Source: Candidatus Aerophobota bacterium
Lineage (GTDB): Bacteria; Aerophobota; Aerophobia; Aerophobales; B47-G16
Length of the DNA stretch: 5,748 nt
NCBI GenBank assembly: GCA_003648815.1
Contig: QMPZ01000104.1
Location: 1-5,748, forward strand
Direction: 5' to 3'
The notes under the pieces were generated by a model, which was given only the letters and a program-made list of their open reading frames with translations, had not been told where the DNA came from and searched no databases. Position numbers and translations under genes: made by a program. Shown one piece after another: positions 1 to 5,456 of this stretch. Within the stretch, counting starts at the first letter, position 1, and every line of letters starts with the position of its first letter.

Positions 1-122
1 ACAACGTGGTGGTAAAACTTCTTAAGAGAATAAGCTTTGGCATGAAAGACCCAGACCTTTATGCAAAGAAGATAATGCTGGGGGCCTACCCCATGAGGTT
101 TTCACCACAGGTTTTGACATAG
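1..122 (+). CDS. ISL3-like transposase, C-terminal end only (5' part outside window)
   Basis: The third forward frame is open from the left edge to a TAG at 120-122 and encodes 39 residues. It includes VVKLLKRISFGMKDPDLYAK and ends in a short tail (PMRFSPQVLT). A basic 'N-x-V/I-K-x-(L/I)-K-R-x-x-(Y/F)-G' stretch just after the last catalytic Glu is typical of the end of the DDE domain in ISL3-family (IS204/IS1001/IS1096/IS1165) transposases, and I assign it on that basis. The catalytic residues themselves lie outside the window, so I cannot say whether this copy is intact. The frame shows no break in the visible part. The valS promoter region begins about ten bases after its stop, so the element's right end must lie very close to or within 123-209. 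Confidence 0.62.
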   Translation, partial: NVVVKLLKRISFGMKDPDLYAKKIMLGAYPMRFSPQVLT

Positions 123-133
123 AGCCCTCATTC

Positions 134-161
134 TTGACATTCCTCCCTTATTTAGTAAGAT
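134..161 (+). promoter_or_regulatory. Candidate sigma-70-type promoter for the valS gene run
   Basis: A perfect TTGACA -35 hexamer lies at 134-139. It is followed after 16 bases by TAAGAT at 156-161, which matches four of six positions of the -10 consensus. Transcription would start near 168-170, leaving a leader of about 40 bases before the valS start codon. The leader is far too short for a T-box, and no T-box motif is visible. A second TTGACAT lies 20 bases upstream (114-120), inside the transposase stop region, but has no convincing -10. The promoter is inferred from consensus match only. Confidence 0.42.
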
Positions 162-209
162 TTTCCATGGGAAGGGTTCCTTAAAACCTTAAAAAGAGGA
201 GCTTTTAAG

Positions 210-2846
210 GTGAAAAAGCGATACGAGCCAAAACAGATAGAGAAAAAATGGCAAAGATACTGGGAGGAAAAGGATTATTTTTCCCCAAGTTTGGACAGGG
301 AAAAGGCGGCCTTTTCAATGGCGATGCCGCCGGCCAATATTACCGGAGCGCTTCACATAGGACACGCCCTCAATAATACCATTCAGGACATCATGGCCCG
401 GTTCAAGAGAATGCAGGGATACGATGTGTTCTGGGTTCCGGGAATTGACCACGCCGGAATAGCCACGCAGAACGTGGTGGAGAGGAGTTTGGCCAGGGAA
501 GGTCTGAGCCGACAACAGCTGGGCAAAGAGGAATTCTGTCGAAGGATATGGAAGTGGAAGGAAAAGTACGGGGAAAAGATTTTTTCTCAGCTTAAGGATC
601 TGGGCGTTTCCTGTAGCTGGAAGGACAGGACCTTCACCATGGACGAGAAATACCGTCTGGCCGTCAAGGAGGTGTTCGTCCGCTTATATGAGGAGGGATA
701 TATTTACCGGGGTAGTTACATCATCAACTGGTGTCCCAAGTGCAGGACGGCTTTATCCGATATAGAAGTTAAATACGAGGAGGCGAAGGGAAAGCTTTAT
801 TATATAAGATATCCCTTTAAGGACGAAAAGCTTTACCTGGTAGTGGCCACCACCAGGCCAGAGACGATGTTGGGGGATACGGCGGTAGCGGTAAATCCAG
901 AAGATAAGCGATATAAGGGACTCCAGGGGAAAAGACTTATCCTACCCCTGGTGGGAAGAGAGCTGCCCTTAATTTATGACAGATATGTGGATCCTGAGTT
1001 TGGCACAGGAGCTGTCAAGATCACCCCCGCCCACGATCCCAATGACTTTTTGATCGGCAAAAAATATGATCTTCCCTTCATCAACATCCTGACCAAGGAT
1101 GGGAGGATAAACGAAAACGGGGGAGCCTACCGCGGCCTGGATAGATACGAGTGTCGCAGAAAAATACTTGAAGACCTGGAGGAGGAGGGATATCTGGAAA
1201 AAGTGGAGGATTATGTCCATAGATTAGGCCGTTGCTATCGATGTGAAACTCCTGTTGAGCCCTATATTTCGACTCAATGGTTTATCAGGATGAAAGATCT
1301 GGCCCGCCAGGCGATCGAGGTGGTAAAGAGGGGAAAGATCAAGTTCTTTCCATCCTTTTGGGAAAAAATTTATTTTCAGTGGATGGAAAATATCCGCGAC
1401 TGGTGTATCTCCCGTCAGATATGGTGGGGACATCAGATTCCCGTGTGGTACTGCAAGAGTTGTGGGAAGGTGACCGTGACCCGGCAGGAGCCTGACAGAT
1501 GTTCTCACTGCGGATCAAGTCATCTCAAGCAAGATGAGGACGTGCTGGATACATGGTTTTCCTCAAGCCTGTGGCCCTTTTCCAGCCTTGGTTGGCCAGA
1601 AAAAAGCGAAAAGCTTGAAAGGTTTTATCCTACCTCTCTTCTGTGCACCAGCTGGGATATTCTCTTCTTCTGGGTGGCTCGAATGATAATGATGGGTATA
1701 AAGTTCACGGGCAAGGTTCCCTTCCACAAGGTCTACATTCATCCGCTGATCGGCGATGAGAAGGGCGAGAAGATGTCCAAGTCCAAGGGAAACGTGATAG
1801 ATCCCCTTGAGATGATGAGAAAATACGGAACCGATGCTTTCCGGTTCTCCTTGGTTGCCTTCAAGACTGACTCGCGCTATATTCGTTTTTCTGAGGAGAG
1901 GGTAAGGGGCTACAGAAACTTTGTCAACAAGATCTGGAATGCCTCTCGATTTATTCTGATGAACATAGAGGACCTCGATCCCGGCAAAAGCTTGAAGGAC
2001 CTTAAGATGCTGGAGCTTTGTGATAGATGGATTATAAGTCGATATCATCATCTCCTCAGGGAAGTCACCTCTAACCTGGAAAGCTTCAAGTTTTCCGAGG
2101 CAGCAAATCTTCTTTATCAGTTTATCTGGGACGAGCTATGCGACTGGTACATAGAGCTGGTAAAGCCTCGTCTGAGAAAGGAGGAAGATCCCTCTTCTCG
2201 CTATAGCGCCCAGTGGATTCTTCTTTACGTGCTTAAGGGAACCTTGAAGATGCTACATCCTTTTATGCCCTTCATCACCGAGGAAATTTACCAGCGTCTT
2301 TCGAAAGATGGGGATGAGGAAAGCATTATGATCTCCTCCTGGCCAAGACCAGAAGGGGAAAGGGACCGAGAGGCGGAGGAAAAAATGAGTCTTTTGATGA
2401 AGGTCATTCAGGAGGCGCGAACTATTCGTTCCGAGATGAGAATTCCGCCGCAAAAGAAGATAAACCTGTATCTTAAGAGCGCTGACCCGGATGAACTCGA
2501 GCTTCTGGAGAAAAATAAGTCTTATATTAGCCACCTGGTGAAGACTGAGCAGTTAATTATAGGTGAGGAAGTGGAAAGACCTGCTGATTCTGCCTCCTCG
2601 GTGGTGGAGAAAATAGAGCTCTTCATTCCCCTGAAAGGTCTTTTGGACCTGGACAAAGAGAAAAAGAGATTGAAGGCTATGTTAAAGGAGCTGGAGGAGA
2701 GGCTAAATGCCACGAAAAAAAGACTTTCCAATCCCCAATTTTTAAAAAATGCCCCATCCCAGGTGGTAAATAAGGAAAAGGAGAAGGAAATTGATCTTGG
2801 GGTAAAGGTGGAAAGGTTGAAAAAAAGGCTGGAGGAGATTGAATAA
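210..2846 (+). CDS. valS: Valyl-tRNA synthetase (ValRS)
   Basis: This class I aminoacyl-tRNA synthetase charges tRNA-Val in the cytoplasm and edits mischarged threonine. The 878-residue product is full length for bacterial ValRS. The HIGH signature is at residues 49-52 within a PPANITGALHIGHAL context, and KMSKS is at 521-525. The CP1 editing domain spans about 200-350, with TTRPETMLGDTAVAVNP (214-230) and GTGAVKITPAHDPNDF (265-280). Cysteine pairs for zinc binding are C175/C178 with C342/C345, and C415/C418 with C431/C434 just before DEDVLDTWFSS. The anticodon-binding helical domain is about 605-760, and a charged coiled-coil tRNA arm ends the protein (812-878). The start is GTG at 210: AGAGGAG at 195-201 sits eight bases before it, and the conserved YEPKQIEKKW opening follows at once. 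It is the first gene of a tight four-gene run, and its stop is two bases before the next ATG. Confidence 0.97.
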   Translation: MKKRYEPKQIEKKWQRYWEEKDYFSPSLDREKAAFSMAMPPANITGALHIGHALNNTIQDIMARFKRMQGYDVFWVPGIDHAGIATQNVVERSLAREGLSRQQLGKEEFCRRIWKWKEKYGEKIFSQLKDLGVSCSWKDRTFTMDEKYRLAVKEVFVRLYEEGYIYRGSYIINWCPKCRTALSDIEVKYEEAKGKLYYIRYPFKDEKLYLVVATTRPETMLGDTAVAVNPEDKRYKGLQGKRLILPLVGRELPLIYDRYVDPEFGTGAVKITPAHDPNDFLIGKKYDLPFINILTKDGRINENGGAYRGLDRYECRRKILEDLEEEGYLEKVEDYVHRLGRCYRCETPVEPYISTQWFIRMKDLARQAIEVVKRGKIKFFPSFWEKIYFQWMENIRDWCISRQIWWGHQIPVWYCKSCGKVTVTRQEPDRCSHCGSSHLKQDEDVLDTWFSSSLWPFSSLGWPEKSEKLERFYPTSLLCTSWDILFFWVARMIMMGIKFTGKVPFHKVYIHPLIGDEKGEKMSKSKGNVIDPLEMMRKYGTDAFRFSLVAFKTDSRYIRFSEERVRGYRNFVNKIWNASRFILMNIEDLDPGKSLKDLKMLELCDRWIISRYHHLLREVTSNLESFKFSEAANLLYQFIWDELCDWYIELVKPRLRKEEDPSSRYSAQWILLYVLKGTLKMLHPFMPFITEEIYQRLSKDGDEESIMISSWPRPEGERDREAEEKMSLLMKVIQEARTIRSEMRIPPQKKINLYLKSADPDELELLEKNKSYISHLVKTEQLIIGEEVERPADSASSVVEKIELFIPLKGLLDLDKEKKRLKAMLKELEERLNATKKRLSNPQFLKNAPSQVVNKEKEKEIDLGVKVERLKKRLEEIE

Positions 2847-2848
2847 AG

Positions 2849-3346
2849 ATGAGAAAGCTAATTGCCGTCTCTGGAAGCAACAGTGGTGATGAAAACCTGA
2901 CCGAACTATCCTTAAAGATGGCTGAGGAGGTAGGGTATTACATCGCCCAAAAGGGTGGAATTTTAATCTGTGGTGGAAAAGGTGGAATTATGGAAGCCTC
3001 TGCCAGAGGAGCGAAAAGAGGAGGTGGGCTGACCATCGGCATCTTGCCCGGTTCCAAGGAAGAGGCAAACAGGTTCATCGATATCGCCCTGTCCACCCAT
3101 TTGGGTTATTTTAGGAACTACGTTATGATAAGCAGTGCCGATGCAGTAATTGCCATCACCGGTAGATGGGGCACCCTAAACGAGGTCTCCTTAGCCATAA
3201 GTCTGGGAAAACCTACCATTCTCCTGAAAGGAACCGGAGGCTGGGTGGATATCTTAAGCGATGAGGAGATATCAAGGAAGTTTAAGAGAAAAGCGTATGT
3301 TGTCTGCTCAGCAAAGGAGGCAGTCGAGCTCGCCTTCAAATCCTAA
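2849..3346 (+). CDS. TIGR00725/SLOG-type putative nucleotide-binding protein (LOG-like)
   Basis: The product is a 165-residue Rossmann-like protein resembling the TIGR00725 branch of the SLOG (Smf/DprA-LOG) superfamily. Visible motifs are a beta strand plus SGS near the N-terminus (IAVSGS, 5-10), a glycine loop CGGKGGIMEA (41-50), IGILPG (63-68), and RNYVMISSADAVIAI (89-103, matching the LOG 'RK-x-x-M...ADA' region). TGRWGTLNE (104-112) stands where true LOG phosphoribohydrolases carry PGGxGTxxE. The R, GT and E are kept but the PGG is not, so cytokinin-type nucleoside-monophosphate phosphoribohydrolase activity should not be assumed; a nucleotide or nucleotide-derivative ligand is the safer statement. 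The ATG at 2849 follows the valS stop by two bases, with its Shine-Dalgarno sequence (GGAGGAG, 2831-2837) inside valS. This suggests translational coupling. There is no signal peptide, so it is cytosolic. Family assignment is good; function is unknown. Confidence 0.85.
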   Translation: MRKLIAVSGSNSGDENLTELSLKMAEEVGYYIAQKGGILICGGKGGIMEASARGAKRGGGLTIGILPGSKEEANRFIDIALSTHLGYFRNYVMISSADAVIAITGRWGTLNEVSLAISLGKPTILLKGTGGWVDILSDEEISRKFKRKAYVVCSAKEAVELAFKS

Positions 3347-3370
3347 GCTTCGATAGGACAGTCCAAATAG

Positions 3371-3949
3371 ATGAAAAAGACCCTTCCCAAATCCTTTTAC
3401 CGTCGAGACACAAAAGAGGTAGCCATAGACCTTTTGGGAAAGATTCTGGTCCGCAGGACTCAAGAAGGGACAGTGAAAGGTAAGATAGTTGAGACAGAAG
3501 CCTACTACGGACCGGATGATCCTGCCTCACACGCTTACAAGGGGATGACCAAGAGGGCGCAGATTATGTGGGGAAGTCCAGGCATAGCTTATGTATATTT
3601 TACCTATGGGATGCATTACCTGCTTAACGTGGTAACGGAGGAAGAGGGAAAGGCAGGAGCGGTCTTGATCAGAGCCGTCGAGCCAAAAGAGGGGATTGAA
3701 CTGATGAAAAGAAGGAGAAACTTTTGCGACCTTAAAAACCTGACCAACGGGCCGGCCAAGCTAACTCAGGCCTTTGACATCACCACAAGAGAAAATGGAG
3801 TTGACCTGACGGGAAGAAAGCTGTGGATTGAAGAGGGCTCAGGCGAGAAATTTGAGGTCGTCTCTACCTCAAGAATAGGGATTAGAGCCGGAAAAGAGGC
3901 AAAACTCAGGTTTTATATAAAGGGAAATGAATTTGTATCTAAAAAATGA
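3371..3949 (+). CDS. 3-methyladenine DNA glycosylase, AAG/Mpg family
   Basis: This base-excision repair enzyme removes alkylated and deaminated purines such as 3-methyladenine and hypoxanthine by cleaving the N-glycosidic bond. The 192-residue length is normal for bacterial members, which lack the eukaryotic N-terminal extension. The active-site block is IVETEAYYGPDDPASHAYKG (39-58). E43 corresponds to the catalytic Glu125 of human AAG, Y45 to Tyr127 and H54 to His136. AYVYFTYGMHYLLNVV (73-88) follows, with Y76 and Y79 matching the base-stacking and intercalating tyrosines and N86 the pocket asparagine. VLIRAVEP (98-105) carries the conserved Arg, and LTNGPAKLTQAFDI (124-137) is the usual 'GPxKL' segment. 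All key residues appear intact. The ATG at 3371 has only a weak upstream AGGA (3355-3358), so expression may depend partly on coupling to the gene 24 bases upstream. It is a monofunctional glycosylase by family. Confidence 0.95.
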   Translation: MKKTLPKSFYRRDTKEVAIDLLGKILVRRTQEGTVKGKIVETEAYYGPDDPASHAYKGMTKRAQIMWGSPGIAYVYFTYGMHYLLNVVTEEEGKAGAVLIRAVEPKEGIELMKRRRNFCDLKNLTNGPAKLTQAFDITTRENGVDLTGRKLWIEEGSGEKFEVVSTSRIGIRAGKEAKLRFYIKGNEFVSKK

Positions 3950-3988
3950 GCTATAGAAATGTTCATCTCTGCACTTGAGCATTTGAAG

Positions 3989-3996
3989 GGAGGTGA
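3989..3996 (+). promoter_or_regulatory. Strong ribosome binding site that sets the PAC2 start
   Basis: GGAGGTGA is a near-perfect anti-16S complement. It ends five bases before the ATG at 4002. An in-frame GTG at 3993 lies inside this motif and so cannot be served by it. I therefore place the start at 4002 rather than 3993, which shortens the protein by three residues. Confidence 0.8.
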
Positions 3997-4001
3997 GAAA
4001 A

Positions 4002-4850
4002 ATGGGAGAACTCGTCTTGTATGAGAAGCCTGCATTAAGAAATCCTTATCTGGTTATGGGATTCGGAGGATGGCCGGATGCAGGAAAGGTCTCCACAGGG
4101 GCCGTTGAGTATCTGAAGAACAAGCTGAAAGCCAAAAAGTTTGCCGAGATAAGACCGGACAGCTTTTATGATTTTTCCACCGTCCGTCCCCTTACCATGA
4201 TCAAAGATGGTCTGGAAAGAGAGCTAAGGTTTGTCTCAAATGAGTTTTTCTTCTGGGAAAACAAGAAATCAGCTCATGATTTGATGATCTTTGTCGGGAC
4301 CGAGCCCCATTTGAGATGGGATGAGTATGCAAATCTTCTTGTGGGCCTGGCAAAACAGTTCAAGGTCGAGAAGGTATGTATGCTCGGGGGAGACTACGCC
4401 GCTGTCCCCCATACAAAGGAGTCAGTCTCAGGGCTGGTCAGCCATCCCGAACTGAAAGAGGAGCTGAGAAAATATGATGTGGAACTATCGGAATATCAAG
4501 GCCCTGCCAGTATTCATACCCTTCTACTGAAAAGCTATAAAGAGGCTAATATAAAAGTCTTCAGTTTATGGGGAAATGCACCTCATTATGTCAGAGGATG
4601 GAATTCTATGGTCTCCTACGCCTTATTGAAGAGGATCACCAGGATGCTCCAGGTCGAGATCGACCTTGGGGACCTAAGGAAAGAAGGTGAGCGTTTAGTT
4701 GCCCAGATAAACGAGCTCATCGGGCAGGAGCCAAAGCTTAAGGGATATGTCAAGAGATTGGAAGAGGACTACGAGTTCAGGAGAAAGTCGGAGGATAAGG
4801 ACCAGCTCATCAGGGAAATCGAGGAATTTCTTAAAAGGCAGCAGAACTGA
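4002..4850 (+). CDS. PAC2 family protein (proteasome-assembly-chaperone-like)
   Basis: The 282-residue cytosolic protein is of the PAC2 family, named after the eukaryotic 20S proteasome assembly chaperone and also found in archaea, Actinobacteria and scattered other bacteria. Its bacterial role is not established. Family signs are the N-terminal MGFGGWPDAGKVSTGAVEYL (19-38), the strand-loop DLMIFVGTEPHLRWDEYA (93-110), a central LGGDYAAVPHTKE (128-140, comparable to the 'PHTRP' of actinobacterial members), YQGPASIHTLL (165-175) and WGNAPHYV (190-197). About 225-282 is highly charged and helical, with heptad-like spacing (LIREIEEFLKR at the end), and suggests a coiled-coil or oligomerisation tail. 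No membrane segment or signal peptide is seen. The gene is last in the run, 52 bases after the glycosylase, and has by far the strongest ribosome binding site. No proteasome subunit, ARC/Mpa or Pup gene lies in the window, so a proteasome link is untested. Confidence 0.86.
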   Translation: MGELVLYEKPALRNPYLVMGFGGWPDAGKVSTGAVEYLKNKLKAKKFAEIRPDSFYDFSTVRPLTMIKDGLERELRFVSNEFFFWENKKSAHDLMIFVGTEPHLRWDEYANLLVGLAKQFKVEKVCMLGGDYAAVPHTKESVSGLVSHPELKEELRKYDVELSEYQGPASIHTLLLKSYKEANIKVFSLWGNAPHYVRGWNSMVSYALLKRITRMLQVEIDLGDLRKEGERLVAQINELIGQEPKLKGYVKRLEEDYEFRRKSEDKDQLIREIEEFLKRQQN

Positions 4851-4890
4851 AAAGTTAAGAAATAGTATATAACAAGAAAGTGAGGTTAAA

Positions 4891-5046
4891 ATGGCCCATA
4901 AAACTTATAGTGTCCGTTTTCCTTTGAGAAAGCTCAACAGAAAGTCCGACTTTAAAAGGGAAAAGCTTTCTCATCAAGTTAGGATTCCCCGGCCAAGAGA
5001 AGCCGGAAGAAGGCAGGGGGGAATTTCCCGAAGGAATAGAGGGTAA
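4891..5046 (+). CDS. Doubtful small basic ORF, 51 codons
   Basis: An ATG at 4891 opens a frame of 51 residues ending at TAA 5044-5046, preceded by AGTGAGG (about six bases upstream) as a possible ribosome binding site. A TATATAA at 4866-4872 could be a -10 box but has no -35. The product is very Arg/Lys-rich (MAHKTYSVRFPLRKLNRKSD at the start, ending ISRRNRG), with no Trp and no hydrophobic segment. I do not recognise it. Part of the frame (4984-5024) is an inverted repeat, ATTCCCC facing GGGGAAT, with CCGGC/GCCGG inside. That may mean the sequence is repeat DNA rather than protein-coding. A small nucleic-acid-binding protein is possible from composition alone. Confidence 0.22.
   Translation: MAHKTYSVRFPLRKLNRKSDFKREKLSHQVRIPRPREAGRRQGGISRRNRG
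4984..5024. repeat. Inverted repeat ATTCCCC / GGGGAAT
   Basis: Seven bases at 4984-4990 are perfectly complementary to 5018-5024. A second pair, CCGGC (4989-4993) and GCCGG (5002-5006), is an alternative inner stem that shares two bases with the outer one. There is no T-run after it, so it is not a standard intrinsic terminator. It overlaps the doubtful small ORF. Confidence 0.45.
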
Positions 5047-5062
5047 AGTGGTTGATTATGTT

Positions 5063-5097
5063 AGTGAAGAGTAAAGTGTAAAGAGTGAAGAGCTAAA
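5063..5097. repeat. Heptamer tandem repeat, five units of about AGTRAAG
   Basis: The units are AGTGAAG (5063-5069), AGTAAAG (5070-5076), TGTAAAG (5077-5083), AGTGAAG (5084-5090) and AGCTAAA (5091-5097). The first four differ from each other by at most two bases and the last is degenerate. The nine-base AGTGAAGAG recurs exactly with a 21-base period. It is non-coding as far as I can see and sits between the doubtful small ORF and the palindromic segment. Confidence 0.7.
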
Positions 5098-5103
5098 ATA
5101 CCA

Positions 5104-5311
5104 CCTGCTTTAAAAGGGGAGCAGGCCTATACTGGAGAGGTCTTTCTTCGGAATAGGGGGAAGCCTGTATTTTTCCCTTCCAGAGTAGATCATGGTAGCC
5201 GCAACCTTTAGGTTGCGTTGTCTGCACTCCTTGAGCCTGTAGCTATGATCTGGCAAGGTGGCGTCATTTCGAAGGAATGGTCGAAGATATTTTAGCCACC
5301 GCAGACCATGA
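5104..5311 (+). repeat. Structured segment: chain of nested inverted repeats (possible ncRNA or non-autonomous element)
   Basis: Three stem systems follow one another without overlap. First, CCTGCT (5104-5109) pairs with AGCAGG (5120-5125). Second, CTGGAG (5132-5137) pairs with TTCCAG (5178-5183) and encloses CTTTCTTC (5142-5149) against GGGGGAAG (5156-5163). Third, TCATGGT (5190-5196) pairs with ACCATGA (5305-5311). It encloses hairpin CGCAACC-TTTA-GGTTGCG (5200-5217), GTCTGC (5220-5225) with GCAGAC (5301-5306, two bases shared with the outer stem), GGTGGC (5257-5262) with GCCACC (5295-5300), and TTCGA/TCGAA (5268-5272/5281-5285). Several pairs in the second stem are G-U, which would favour a plus-strand transcript. 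AGATCAT (5187-5193) can alternatively pair with ATGATCT (5245-5251). I recognise no known RNA family. A miniature element or REP-like cluster is an equal alternative. Confidence 0.5.
5200..5217. repeat. Perfect 7-bp hairpin with TTTA loop
   Basis: CGCAACC and GGTTGCG are perfectly complementary around a four-base TTTA. It is the cleanest palindrome in the window. It is not followed by a T-run, so it does not look like an intrinsic terminator. Short palindromes of this kind occur as dispersed repeats in many genomes; I cannot count copies here. Confidence 0.75.
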
Positions 5312-5456
5312 CAGTCTCCAAAAAGGGGATGTATGATAAAAATTGTGGTGAGAAAATGTTTGGTAGGAAAATGTATCCTGCACCAGAAAAGAATTTGGCA
5401 GATCAGGCAGCTTTTAAAGGCATGGGTGGAAAAGGAAGGAGTTTATGTTAAAATGG

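Larger units (their letters stand above)
4851..5456 (+). other. 606-base region without a confident gene: repeats and inverted repeats
   Basis: Between the PAC2 stop and the transposase remnant I see no recognisable protein-coding gene. The contents are one doubtful 51-codon ORF (4891-5046), a heptamer tandem repeat (5063-5097), and a dense series of inverted repeats (5104-5311). A meaningless-looking 40-codon frame (5329-5451) completes it. No canonical hairpin-plus-T-run terminator for the upstream gene run is visible, and no tRNA or rRNA is seen. The region is purine-rich at its left end and palindromic in the middle, unlike the genes before it. Confidence 0.7.

Noticed and set aside
123..209. 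T-box leader expected before some valS genes
   Set aside because: The leader is under 90 bases and has neither the specifier stem nor the GGTGG T-box sequence.
1563..2051. 162-codon minus-strand open frame inside valS
   Set aside because: It lies wholly opposite conserved ValRS coding sequence, shows no domain, and is explained as a shadow of that gene.
5131..5185. Glycine-riboswitch-like start (CTGGAGAGG)
   Set aside because: The conserved CGAAGGGGCAA-type core and the closing CTCTCAGG are absent, and no glycine-related gene follows.
5029..5278. CGAAGGAAT repeated at 5029-5037 and 5270-5278
   Set aside because: A nine-base match with little flanking similarity is too weak to call a repeat pair.
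5329..5451. 40-codon plus-strand frame (ATG 5329, TAA 5449-5451)
   Set aside because: GGGG lies directly against the ATG with no proper spacing, and the product resembles no family I know. It could be a scrap of the lost transposase N-terminus, but I see no motif to support that.
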